Shown here: positions 31,711 to 43,060 of the stretch, piece by piece | Layout: every line of letters starts with the position of its first letter | Position numbering within the stretch: the stretch's first letter is position 1 | From: Cycas panzhihuaensis | Lineage: Eukaryota > Cycadophyta | Assembly: GCA_023213395.1 (NCBI GenBank) | Contig: CM041465.1 | Span: forward strand, 251,417,741 to 251,481,740 | Length of the DNA stretch: 64,000 nt | Reading direction: 5' to 3' | Notes under the pieces: generated by a model | What the model was told of the DNA's origin: nothing | Seen by the model: only the letters and a program-made list of their open reading frames with translations | Database searches by the model: none | Translations under genes and position numbers: made by a program

Positions 31711-33110
31711 ATGGAGAAATTTTTTAATTTGGAGGATTATGATGACATGAAAAAATGGATAGAAGACTTTGAATTCATGTTTGATACAAAATTTGAAGAG
31801 TATGGACAAATATTAGAAATAATATTGAACAGACAAGCTTATGAGTGGTTTATTAATTGGGCTAAAGAACATTTCCTATGGTACCAATTTTTAGATGCAG
31901 ATATCACAACTTTCAAGGGACATAAGCAAGATAAAATTCAAATTAAAGAGAAAGGACAGGAAGAAGAAACTATTAATGAGGAGATCTTAGAGATTTTGCA
32001 GGAGCTAGAACAAGAACCAACCTAGAGCGAACAACATGACTGCATAGAAGACTCGAAGCAGACACATGCAACAGAAAAGTTTCAAGTCAATATCAAAGAA
32101 GAGATTCAAAGTGAAGTTACATAGAGGCAACACAAAGACAATGAAGAACGAGTGAAGGAACAATTAGATTTTAAAGAAGAATCTCAACAAACTTCATGCG
32201 AGGTACTCATTGATTATGTGTTACACATGCACATTTCTTTTGGTAGCGTCATTTGTCCTCTCTCTTTTCCTAGCTCAGTAGCTATAGCAAAAATTTCTTT
32301 TCCAAATCCTGTAGTTAGCCATAATTATAATTCTCTTATCTCTAGTTTTTTTGTAGGTCAAATCCCAATTCCCTTTTGCAACCCTAGTTCATCTCTTTAC
32401 TTATGTACTCCATCCCCTATGGACCATCCTCAACAGGATTTTCTACAACATCATTCCATTCATCAGGTTTCATCACTTAGTACCAAACCCTACAGAGCTC
32501 CACCTCATCATTCCCAAACCTATCCATTTCCACCCTACCGATATTGCTTTTTTCCATTGAACATTTCATTCTATCTGAAAACCATTCCTAAAAACCTATC
32601 AAAGCCTTTTTTTCACAAAGAACGTCTATTATTGATTCCTCATCCAATTTTTTCTCCCAAGAAGTGTTGTACTCCAACAAAACCCACACAAATTCTCATC
32701 TCCATCTAAGACTGATTCCAAAATTTATCCTTTCTTCCTACACCTTTAGTACTATGCCTAACCTTAGTTCACAATCCCACCTCTTCTTTTCTTGTTCACG
32801 ATAAGCAATCTTCATTTCAGGATCCCTATGACCAATTCATTTCCCAAGATCACTCCTGAAACTCTCATTATTTTACTCTCCTTTTCCACAACAATCGTTC
32901 CCATCTGAAATTAAGATGTGAAAATACAAGGCAAGCCCAAGACAAGACATTGAGACACCTCACAGGTCCTAGGATCATCCCGATATAGAACAACATAAAG
33001 CATGTGCTTAGCCCCAATATCAAACATCGACAAATTCAAGATGCCAACCAACATAGTTCCATGGAAGATGTAAGATCAAGCCAAATCTTTCTGACATACA
33101 GGATTTAGTA
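31711..33110 (+). pseudogene. D ORFx relic
   Basis: The ATG at 31711 begins MEKFFNLEDYDDMKKWIEDF with LNRQAYEWFINWAKEHFLWY, the gag-like core. The frame is open to TAG at 32023, has another stop near 32122, then is open from 32152 to 32709 (MHISFGSVICPLSFPSS, FFHKERLLLIPHPIF). It continues with stops to about 33110, where RGRSIILRG-like sequence meets the polypurine tract. Blocks and their order match A and B. No pol or zinc-knuckle motif is present. Confidence 0.65.
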
Positions 33111-33196
33111 GGTGGTGGTTGGAAGAAACACATCAAGGTTGTACTAGGAATCCCCTATACTTCAAGGGCGAAGTATTATTTTAAGGGGAAGAGAAT

Positions 33197-33768
33197 TGTA
33201 GCATTCCTAAAATAAGGATGAAGTCAGTTTTTAAGAGGATTAAAGAGAGAATCATTTAATATATTTTATTATGAAGTCGGTTTCTGTAGAGAGAGAATTT
33301 AGGAGTTGGTTTAGGAGAGAGAAAATAAAGGCTATAAATAGAAAAGCCTTATTCATTTGTAAGTGAATCTTGGAGAATTTTGTTATGAAAAGATAATAGC
33401 TTTGTACCATTAGGGCCCCGAGCCTACTAGAGGGTCGCTCTCCCCTCGCAGAGGGTTTGTCAATTGTTGGACATTGTATTAGGTGCTATTGTTCTATTAA
33501 TACCATTCCGTGTTATTTATATATATTGTTGTTATTTATGTAAGAATGATATATATCTGTATTAAATGATGTTATAAGGGTTTACTATTGTGAATACGTG
33601 TTATTTATCATAATCTGTTGACATTGAGAAATATTATCTATGGTACATGGTTGTAATTATATCCGATTTGCTGTAAATGTATGAAATATGGTGATATGCT
33701 ATGAATATATCTTCGTTATCTATTGGAAATAGAGCTTTTGTCTGCTATTTTTTATTTGGCTTGCCACA
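33197..33768 (+). repeat. D 3' LTR
   Basis: 572 bp, with an intact TGTAGCATTCC start after the polypurine tract and a TTGCCACA end beside TSD ATTCA. It is close to the 5' LTR; the 5' copy is longer partly through an extra GTGGGTCTTATAAAGAGAAA segment near 29915. Confidence 0.9.
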
Positions 33769-34221
33769 ATTCACCTCTATAGGATGACCTTGTAACAATG
33801 CTGTTTCTAATGACATGAGGCCTCTGCTCCTCAGTGGCCTAATCTTTGATAATCCGTATACATAGTCAGGATATTAATTGTAGCAGGAAATAATTATTAT
33901 ACTTGCATACATACATTTCCCACAATTGTTCATAAATAAACACTATCATCCTCATACTCATGATTGTGGCCTGTCCAATCCTTTTACTCTTCACATATTC
34001 TTTGGCAAAACATGCAGATCTAGGATCTCTTCATGCAGTAATTGAACTTGCTTCACAGATATTCCACACAGACAATAGAATCATTTGCTAGATAGATGTT
34101 ACCACAACCGCGCATATAGACAGTATCGAGGGTTTAATCCTTTGCAAATCACCCAACAAAAATTGGGAATGATCCTTGAACAAGATTAATCTCTGTGCCA
34201 AAATGAGGCTCTGATGCTAGT
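33769..34221 (-). other. C leader, right part, with decayed primer site
   Basis: This is non-coding sequence between D and the C 5' LTR. 34208-34219 reads TAGCATCAGAGC on the minus strand, two changes from TGGTATCAGAGC, two bases inside the LTR. Confidence 0.65.
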
Positions 34222-34702
34222 TGTAGTGGTGCCCATTCACATAAAACAAAATTGATAATATTCACACCAGAATATCTCCAAATGGTAATAATTTAGCAAG
34301 CATATATCGCATTCATCCAATAGATTTCCACCATAAACATAAATAAAATCATCCACAAAATAATATCATGAAGTGCAACGGTAACATGAAATAACAATAA
34401 TGTAATAACTTGATAAAATATCCAACATTAGTAATGCTCTCTTTGAGGTGAGGGGTGTCCTCCAATTTGGCACAGCATGCCCTAATGGCGTGAGGCCATT
34501 AGTCAATAATATTAAATTTCTCCAAGATGATTTACAAATAAATGAGGCTCTTCTATTTATAGCCTTATTTTCTCTTTCTAAAACCATCTCCTAATTATCT
34601 CTCCTAAAAATACCAACTTCATAATAAATATATATTAATAATTCTTCCTTTATCTTCCTGAAACTAACTTCATCAACTTCTTCCAATTTTTGGAATATAG
34701 CA
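34222..34702 (-). repeat. C 5' LTR
   Basis: This is the partner of 26668-27146. The left edge TGTAGTGG is intact and the right edge is ATAGCA, followed by AAAAA. The hairpin pair lies near 34440-34510. Confidence 0.85.
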
Positions 34703-35720
34703 AAAAATCTTACTCTAATATGGGAATCATATGATTGTTGTGGATGTTATGGCTCATTTCAAAGCTTCAAATGCACTTTGTTCTTTGGGTCCCCATTTCC
34801 ATTCAATGTCTTTTTTGAGTAAATCTTCGAAGGGACCTAAGATAAATGCATACTCCTTTATGAACTTTCTATAATAACCTGTTAATCCAAGAAAACCCTT
34901 GAGTTGTTTCCGAGTTATTGGAATTGGGAAATGTAAAATTGTAGCTACTTTGGATGGGTTGGTCAATAAGACTTCCTTGATGACAATGTGCCTCGACAAA
35001 TTCCTAAATGGGACCAAAAATGTACACTTCTCCAAATCAAATATAGATTATTTCCTCAACAAGTTTGTAGCATCTCTCGTAGATTTTCCATATGATTTTT
35101 CATGATTTTGTATAATGTCTAGTCATTGAGAAAAAATGGGTGTCTATCCCCAATCATTTTCTTGAAGATGTTGATAACATTTTGCTAGAACATGGTTGGG
35201 GTGTTTGTTAGCCCAAAGGGCATTAACCTATATGCATGAGTTCTCCATTCTGTCACAAAAGCCATTTTTTCCTTATCTTCATGGGCTATACTAACTTGAT
35301 TATATCCACTAAATCAATCCATAAATGAGTAAACTTCATTTTCTCCCACCATCTCTAATACATCCTCCATAAATGGAATTGGAAAGGGATCTTTCTTCAT
35401 CACTTTATTCAATTGGCAGTAATTGACACACACTCTAATTTTCCCATTCTTTTTGGATACCACCACCACCACCAAACTTACCCAATTACTATATTCAATC
35501 TCATGGATGTAACTAGTTGCTAACATCTTGTCCAACTTTGCTTTAACCTTTTCTTTATATTGAGGATTCATACGATAGGGTTGTTACTTATCGATTTAGC
35601 TCCCTCAATGAGATTTGTGTGGTGCATCTCGATTTCTAGAGGAATGCCCTTCAAATCCTTATACGATCATGCAAAAATATCCTTAAATTTTTCGAATAGG
35701 GCTTGAGCTTCTACCATTAT
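34703..35720 (-). pseudogene. G4 reverse transcriptase relic
   Basis: Minus-strand pieces read LFEKFKDIFA (about 35700), MNPQYKEKVKAKLDKMLATS, SKKNGKIRVCVNYCQLNKVM, PFPIPFMEDVLEMVG, then FSGYNQV, YRLMPFGLTNTP and, at 35035-34754, LKGFLGLTGYYRKFIKEYA. The active-site loop is FLND (35130-35122) where YLDD or YMDD is expected, so the first catalytic Asp has become Asn, and a stop follows it. FSGYNQ is typical of the non-chromoviral (Athila/Tat-like) Ty3 group. Confidence 0.8.
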
Positions 35721-36305
35721 TTTTTCATCCCAATAATTTCCGATTGTAATGTGGTGAGGTTCCTCTTGGCTATCAACATTTCTTTTCATCATTTTTGTCC
35801 CTTCAAATTCTAACTTATCTTTCGTTACTTGGTGTGCTAGAGTGTTCTATTTCATGATTCTCATAATGTAATTCCATGTATTTTAGGGGATAGTTATAGG
35901 CTTCCCCTTCCCCCTCCTAGTCTTCACCCTCAACTGCCCTAGTTATTAACATGGATTCAATTTATTCTATCCCTATACTCATTTTCCTAATGTGTTTTAA
36001 TACCTTATCTATGGTCTTGTTCTTGGATGTGCATGAGAAAGTTTTGATAAATGAATGCCTTCAATTATGCCACAAGGCTTCTTGGGCTCCCCCCTGCCCC
36101 CACCCAAGCATCCATTCTTTCCCTCTTCTCCCTAGTGCATTAAAAAAGAGATGTCCCCAATTTCATTTTGGCATACTTTATGAAACCTATAAATTCTTAC
36201 ACCTCCTTATTATGTGTTTGGGGGACATTCTGCAACTAGGAAGGGTGGGATGGTGAGTTTACTTGGAGGGTCAAATTGTAACCAAAATGCAGCCTGTATG
36301 TTAGC

Positions 36306-37177
36306 CTAGTCACAAAATGATGTTTCATTAACTAAACTATCCTTATCATTCTCTATATTATCACTATTATTATTAGAATTGCACAAAACACCATCATACT
36401 CAAAATTATTTATTTTATTATTATTATTATCATCCATGTCAGAACTAGAACATAGAGAGAGTAAATTACAACAGAGTGAGGGAGGGTTTACTTCATATGA
36501 TTCTTTCATCCAATAGTTAGTTGAGCTTCTTGTTCCTTCTTCGTCAGAAGAACTATTGAATTGAGCTCTCCATGATAATTTGGCTCATTCTCGATGGGGT
36601 TATTCATTGTGTCTACTTCCTCCACAACATGATATAAATTGGCTTCATTGTATGAAGATGCAATGTCTTCGCTTGTTGTGGTGGTACTTGAGATGTCATT
36701 ATGAATGACTTCAACTGTAAACTTTCCCTTATTAAGCATAGATAGTATTACTTCATTTCCCTCATCGATTAGGGTAAACGTGGCATCCCTCCAACTTTGT
36801 AAACATTTTGTTTTATATAATCAAGGTTGACCCAATAAGGCTAGATAGATCACTACATCTTTCACTATTTTGATGATAGTGAAATCTACTGCCACCACAA
36901 TGCTAGCAATATTGACTTTGATATTTGGTAGATGACCCGCCAGTTTCACCAAAAGGTCATTTGCTAACTTGAGGGAAAACATGATGGGTTGCAACTTTGG
37001 ATTGCCAGGTTTTCTCCACATAAAAGTTGGCAACACATTTACTATTTCCCCTCCATCCACAATAACTTGGTGGAATGTCTCCCTTATTATGTTAATTGTG
37101 ACGATGGGGTCTAGGTCACATGAAGGCATAATTTTGTTAAAATTCCTTGTTGTTTCTCTTGGTTGTAATACCCCCAT
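36306..37177 (-). pseudogene. G4 protease and acidic linker relic
   Basis: 37177-36821 encodes a retropepsin with VIVDGGEIVNVLP and a C-terminal LALLGQP, aligned to G3. The linker follows (36739-36306; NEVILSML, EANLYHVVEEVDTMNNP, then an Asn/Asp-rich tract). At the point where G3 has a TAG, G4 reads Trp (QSWRD). Shifts separate the pieces. 35721-36305 is decayed linker with no clean frame. Confidence 0.75.
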
Positions 37178-37293
37178 CTTGATCCACTCAATTAATGGAA
37201 TTGTTACTTGTAGCTATTTGGCTAAATTATCCATTATGACTAACATCCTTGGAATATCTTCCATTGTTAATCCCTTAAATATTTTTTTTGCTT

Positions 37294-38745
37294 TTAATGT
37301 GGCTGGTTGATGGGTGACCACCAACTCTTTTTCCATGGTCCTCCTTTCTTTCGGTTTATTTTTTTGGCATATATTTGTTTCACTTCTGGTTTTCCTAGGG
37401 GCAATCGATTTGCTTCTTCCTCCCTTACTACCTCTTCCAGTGCTCTCTTGGTTGCTACAAAGTGGTTGATTTCCACTGTAGGGTTAGGATAATCATCTTA
37501 TATTTTCTCTTTGCCTTTGGACCCACTTCTTGTTTGGAGATTGATATTTTTTTGTGACTTTGGAATGATTGTCATTGAGTTTGTTGACTTAGCCTTCCCT
37601 TTACAATCTTCTGTTGGATGAGTACTTGGACCACAAGTTTTACAAATAAATGGGCATTCATCATGCACTTTAGCCACGGTGCATTTTGATTTCCAATGAC
37701 CAAATTCTAGGCAAACTAGGCAACGTCCCATTGATGGTTTTCTCCTTGATGCTTTTGGAGTGGTTATGGTGGTGTACACAACTTTGTTTGAATCTCCACC
37801 ATGCTCTCTTCCTCTTCCCTAATGATTTCTCTCACGGGGAATGTAATCGCATTCCTTTGTGTTATATGTGTCCACATCACATATGCGGCACCGTTTATCC
37901 TTCTACACATTTATTATGTTTTGAAATAGATATATGTGCTCTCTGATGCCTGTTGTATCATCAAAGATTAGCTTCCCAAATTCCTTAAAAGTCTACCATT
38001 TTTATGACACTAGGTATAGATCCTCTTGTAGGTGTAGTGACTCTGCTTCTTGGAGGTATAATTCCTTCTATAGCTACACCAAGCGGTGCTTTAGGCACAC
38101 TATCTCCCCCAATGCTATTATTGTCAAACAACTGATTCTAAATTGGTTCCCTTAATTGTATGGGTTGTTTACACCACGGTTCTTGCACTGGTAGTGGTGT
38201 TGCAATCACGAACTATTGGTCAGATTGTCTACTTTGTGTATGAAATAACCTTGTCATGAATTTATTTTTCCAATATGCGAAGGGACCTTTCTTTGCCTTT
38301 TCCTTGTTCTCACTTATGCTCTTCAAATCTCCACTTGATTCTCTTGCCTTGCCTAGGGTTTCTTCCTCGAAATTTTCCTCTTCAGATGTTTCTTCCTTTA
38401 TAGGGGTCTCCACTTATTCTTTTAAATTTTCTTCATTCTTTTTGACATTGTTTTTCCCTTTCTCTGATAATTTCGGGGCTAAGGGTGCAACTTCTGTGCT
38501 AAGTGGGTTAAATTATATTGGGGTCAGGGTTAATATCATTGGTCCCCTACATTCCTCATTTTGCTCTATGGGTGTCTGTGCTCCACTTGCCTCAGAGTCC
38601 TTGATAGACTTCACCTTGGTATTATTTTTCCTTATAGAATTTGCTCTCTTACTCCTTTGTATCTTCTGCTCATTTGTCCATCTTATTGCCCTTAGGCGAA
38701 GGTTGTTTAGGTGGCTCAATTGCCATCAAAGGTTGTTTTGGTGGA
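37294..38745 (-). pseudogene. G4 gag relic
   Basis: The likely start near 38745 has ATT for ATG. The N-terminal part (38719-38213) is charged, like G3. Most of the gag core is missing between about 38200 and 37930; a core fragment lies outside the LTR at 39705-39950. The zinc-knuckle part (37779-37498) keeps CLVCLEFGHWKSKC and CKTCGPSTHPTEDC, with traces of one more upstream (near 37880). The region down to 37294 aligns with the G3 gag tail (LPLGKPEVKQIYAKK). Confidence 0.7.
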
Positions 38746-38872
38746 ATTGGAAGGTCCCCTAACTGTTGAAGGCTTAGTTGGCACTTGCCATCACAGCCAC
38801 AACCGGGTTTCCTAGGTCTTTGGGCATGAGCATGGAAGTAGACTCTAGTTCAATCTCTCCTCAACAAATGTA

Positions 38873-38885
38873 GGCAACATAACCA
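38873..38885 (-). other. G4 primer binding site, decayed tRNA-Glu type
   Basis: The minus strand reads TGGTTATGTTGCC, two changes from TGGTTCCGTTGCC, one base inside the LTR. Confidence 0.6.
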
Positions 38886-38886
38886 A

Positions 38887-39620
38887 TGTTGACTCACTCC
38901 TTGTCCCCTTGAAGCCCACTTGTCAAAAGAATGACTATTGTTTAGTCTGCCTAGGGATAATCTACATGTCGACCATATAATCATTATGCTCATCAAAATA
39001 TGCTCCATAAAACTCATAAATAGCAATAGAACATCATCACCATAACACTACGATATCATCATCACATTCCAACAACAATGCATTTAAACATAAGACAATT
39101 TCCACATGACTCTTTATTTCATTAGCAAAATATCATTGTGCAATGGCTTTTACATCATTGGAGAATGACCACATATGTCTCCCACTCCCACACTAGGAAA
39201 AATGACACTAGATCATTTGACCTAACTCTCATATTCTTGAGAACATAACACAAGACTCAATTGCTTGGTTCTTACATCCAAAATGGTGAGGAAATGACCA
39301 ATCTATACTAGATCACATGCCTTTTAGGGAATGGTTATGATTTATGGTCACAACCATAAATCATAGGTCAAGCAACATGTAGTGTACATCTAGTTTCTGA
39401 TGTGGCAGGTTCGTACACACTCCAATAACTAGTGACAATACATCAAATGAGTAGAAAAACCAAAAAGAGAATTAATGGTGAAAAATGAATGGCTTGATTT
39501 AAAGCCTTATTGAAAAATCCTGCAATGGTTTATATTCTGAATTTTCAAACGAGTATATGATGTGTTAAGCATGTAATGATTTGAATATGATTGCCTAAGA
39601 AATTCCTTAGATTGGTGAGA
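38887..39620 (-). repeat. G4 5' LTR
   Basis: The inner edge is TGTTGACTCAC. The outer end is not fixed: repeat X (39367-39620) is treated as its U3 end because the same junction occurs at 24421. The length would then be about 730-770 bp, like the G2 and G3 LTRs. Confidence 0.6.
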
Positions 39621-39704
39621 ATTGGAGGGCCTAAGAATTTGTTTCTCTCTAAAAGATCATAGTTGTCCATAATCCATCTCAAATAAATCATGCATTTCCT
39701 AGAT

Positions 39705-40025
39705 CTAACTCTTGAAGGACTTTAATGGATCTGCATGCATCATGGATCTCAGTTTTTCATTCAAACCTATGACAAAATAATTCTTCATATTATGGTCTGT
39801 TATTGTCTTCTTAACCATACTAGTGGCAATTATCTTCATGTGGCTGATATAGGTTAATATTGATTCGCCAGGTCTTTGCTTGATCTCCCTTAGGGTGATT
39901 TCGATAGCCTCATTGCTATGAAATTTTTGAAATCTTTTCTCCAACCTAGTTTTCACAAGCAACATGTAGTGTACATCTAGTTTCTAATGTGGTAGGTCCG
40001 TACACACCCCAATAACTAGCGATAG
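39705..40025 (-). pseudogene. Gag core fragment fused to repeat X
   Basis: 39950-39705 encodes LEKRFQKFHSNEAIEITLRE through IGLNEKLRSMMHADPLKSF, the gag core of the G3/G4 family, in a clean frame. At about 39953 it joins repeat X, which is interrupted at 40025 by copia C1 and resumes at 47793. A similar X-to-gag junction occurs near 3440. Confidence 0.7.
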
Positions 40026-40568
40026 TGTTAAACCTTATGTTTACATGTTAAGTATGTACTTCATTCACTTTATTCTTTTATTCATTATTTTGTACTTTAT
40101 GACGTGACTTATCACTTAAGTGATAAAGTGCACACCCACATTCCTCCTAGTAACATAACATTGTAACTAAAGGGTCCAATGGACCCTCATGCATCTTTGC
40201 TCACTTGAGAGCCCAAAAGGACACATGTCCTTCATGCATGACATGCATTGCATGTAGCTTGGATGTTTGCCACTTGTCAAACATCCAATGCTGTTAGGTA
40301 ACCTCAGTTTCTCTATATATTGAGACCTCTCTTCATGTCTCATATGTAGAGTTGGAGTGTAATGTTATGCTATCAGTTTGCTAATCAATTGGTATTCTTT
40401 GGAGTAGGATTAACTTCTCCTCATACTTTGGTATCATCTTGCTCCTTTGATCTTGGTCTTGTTTATCTTTTAGTTTTGCTCTTATTCTTTCTAGAACTAG
40501 AGTGAACTATCTTCATGATCTTAGATTTTATTGGTCTTAGGCATTCTAATCCTTTGGCCTTCTCAACA
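40026..40568 (+). repeat. C1 5' LTR
   Basis: TGTTAAACC...CTCAACA, with CTCTATATATTGAGAC as TATA region near 40310. The primer site follows after two bases. Confidence 0.95.
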
Positions 40569-40582
40569 TTTGGTATCAGAGC

Positions 40583-43060
40583 TAGAGGAGACTAGTTCCC
40601 TCTATTTTGATTTCTTCTTCAAGGGAGACTTAGAGTGGGTTTTACAAACCCTTGGTGATGACCTTCGCTCTCCGAAGGCGATCCAAGGTTTGTTTAAGCT
40701 TAACGCTGCAGATCAAAGACATTTCTAGAGCAATTTTAGTGGTTGGAGCTCATCATACTCAGTTCTGATTTTTTTTTTTCAGATCTTTTTCAAGGGTTTT
40801 GAGTTAATTTACTCAAGTTTTCTTATGTCTTTTCACTAAAGATTGATTTTTGCAGCTGGTTCTTCCTCCAAATCAGAGTGTTGGAATATTATGATGGTGT
40901 TTTAATCTCACTAACTGAGATTATCCCAAGTTATAGACTTCCTACAGGCTGTGATTCTATTTTGGGCAGTTTTTAGCCCTCAAACCCCATTTGGTAAAAT
41001 CAAATTTGCTCATTCACTACTACCGAAGTATCTTGTTGGTTTGAGGAAGATCGTCCACCCTCTGTGGGTCCCACACATTCTTCTCACGGCTGTACGGAAG
41101 TAATTGACTGTGCTGCAACATGTTCTCTTCCTCTCCACTGTGCATCCTTCTATTACTTTCATTTTGATTGTTCTTTGTTTGCAAGCAAAAAAAGGAGTTC
41201 AAACTTGAAGTATACCTTCATATAGTCTGTGCGATCTTGCTCTAAAAATATCACTACAATCCAAGAAGTGTGAAGGCGCACGGTATTGTTTTGTCTCTGC
41301 GCTGTCCATGTGTCCTTCGTCCATCGTTTCTGCTTCGTACTCACTGTGTAGTGTATGAATCTACTTCAAACTTGCGTTGAGCTTCCATTGGATCGATCAA
41401 GACCCTCACATGAAATTTCGTTTCAATCCGACTCGTAAACAAACAGATTGAACGTTTTGAGCAGTTGTGAAGATGCGCGGGCGGCGACGGCTCCTCTGTC
41501 ATTTTTTTTCCTTCGAAAAAATTTCTTCTTTTTTGACTTTAGGATATACACTATGGAATATTCTTGAAATATTCTTTTTTTCATAACTTTTATTTTTCTA
41601 ATGTCTTACCTTTATGTTAGTCATTTAATCACTAAAACTTTTTTTTTCTAAGCAAAATTCACTATTTCAGAGGTGTTATTTGTGTTTTTTTACACTAAAA
41701 TTCTCATTTTAGTGTCAAAAAGACTAATTCATGAGCTTTTAGTGATTATTCACACTAAAAAGTGAACATTTTTTCCTTTATTAAGTTTTTTTTTTTTTTA
41801 AGGCACCTTGCATGGTGACCTCATGCTTATGATTTTTCAAGGAAAAAATCAACTTTTTTTTCACCTTTTTAGAGTTAAAATCTTCACTGTACTTAGTGAT
41901 CTCATTAAATCACTAATACTAAGTCATTCACTCATCTTTGGAGATTTCAATTACTTGATTAAAGTCTTCAATCAAGGCTCCCTGCGCGGTGTTCTTGTTG
42001 CTCAAAGTTACAAAAAAAGTTAAATTTCAGCCCTTGTTTTTTGGCATTTTTTGCCTTAACACTTATTTCATGTTTGCAAGTGTTAAAAGGCATTGAAAGA
42101 AGTGATTTTTAAGTGTTGTGACCTTGTTAAAATAATTCTTATCACTATTTCAACACCTTTCTTAAGGCATCTTACATGATGACCTACTTCCCTTAGTCTC
42201 AAAAAGGCTCAAGGAGACTTGTTACTTAATAAAATCACTCATTTTTTTATTGTTGGGACTATTTCAAAGTCCTGGCACTTGGTTCTTGGCGTCTTTAGTT
42301 TGCAAGTGATCTTCCTCTCTTTTCTTCAAGCATTAAAAGGAACCCACTTGCATTTTTTGAACACAAAGGCTTTGCTCACTTTTCATTGAGGCACTTAGCA
42401 CATTTTTCAAAGTGCTTACATTTTCACATTATACTCAAGCACTTCTTTTACTTGGATTTGATATCACTACTTCACACTATAAAGTTCTCTTGTAAAACAC
42501 TCAAAGTGTTTATTGTGATGTACTTGGTTGCTTTTTTTTGAAGCTCTTTTTCATTGTAAACGTTAATCAAGCATCCACATCATCCAAATAAAATCTACTC
42601 TAAGTCCACTTCAATCTTCTAAAAGTAAACTTTAAAATCAAGTAGGAGAGGCCCAAAAAAAGTTCAAACCTTGCCTCTAAAATAACCTTAATCTTGGTGC
42701 ATTCCCTAGGGGACCGACCGAATGTACGGTCAGTGCACGACAATTAAGGTTGCTTGAGGGAAAGGAGGTTCGAAAAGGGTGTTATTGGGGTTGTGAATTC
42801 CAAGGAAAGCATGGTACGCTCATGCAGATCAACCCTACTTGCTTTGTCCTAGATTTGGCTTGGTCAACTGTTGGATCTCTTTTATAGATCAGGGTTGGAC
42901 CAACTCTTTTGCCTAATCCTCCACCTCTCATCACTCCATTCAATTGTTGGATCTCCTAGTAAGATCAGGACTATTGGTTTTGTTAGAAGGTGGAACTTAA
43001 GCAACAAAAGCATTGAGTTTCCAAGTTATCTGCTAGCTTCAAGCTCTTTACAAAGTAAAT
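40583..43060 (+). other. C1 leader, about 2.5 kb
   Basis: An unusually long non-coding leader. It is T-rich, with internal near-repeats: AAGGCACCTTGCATGGTGAC (41801) and AAGGCATCTTACATGATGAC (42174), and several AGTGTTAAAAGGCATTGAAA-like or CACTAAAA stretches. Part of it is shared with the C1-like leader at 61866-62924. No ORF is convincing. Confidence 0.65.

Larger units (their letters stand above)
29891..33768 (+). mobile_element. D: complete non-autonomous LTR element, TSD ATTCA
   Basis: LTRs at 29891-30495 and 33197-33768 (TGTAGCATTCC...TTGCCACA; the left copy begins TATAGC). The TSD ATTCA is exact (29886-29890 and 33769-33773). Then come a decayed primer site, a leader of about 1.2 kb, ORFx from 31711, a polypurine tract (AAGGGGAAGAGAAT, 33183-33196) and LTR. 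No pol is present. It lies on the strand opposite to its host C, so it is younger than C. Confidence 0.9.
26668..34702 (-). mobile_element. C: non-autonomous LTR element with D nested in its leader; TSD AAAAA
   Basis: LTRs are at 26668-27146 (479 bp) and 34222-34702 (481 bp). The five bases outside both ends are AAAAA, a match of low complexity. The minus strand holds a decayed primer site (34208-34219), a leader split by D (34207-33769 and 29890 to about 28800), a decayed ORFx (28790-27260), a polypurine tract (CAAGGAGGGGGGAGT near 27150) and LTR. No pol is present. It inserted into G4 just after the RT coding region. Confidence 0.8.
24311..39620 (-). mobile_element. G4: old Ty3-type element split by C (and D)
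   Basis: On the minus strand: LTR (about 39620-38887), decayed tRNA-Glu site, gag, protease, linker, RT (to 34703), then element C (34702-26668) and, beyond it, a patch of foreign LTR sequence (26618-25800). RNase H end and integrase follow (25760-24690), then LTR sequence including repeat X (24690-24311). Order and strand are consistent with one element. The 25800-26618 patch and the diverged state mean that the left part could come from a related copy. All domains have stops, shifts or lost catalytic residues. Confidence 0.6.

Noticed and set aside
38256-38762. Plus-strand ORF of 168 codons with Ser/Phe-rich sequence
   Set aside because: It lies opposite the G4 gag N-terminus, whose acidic and basic codons read as Ser/Phe on the other strand.
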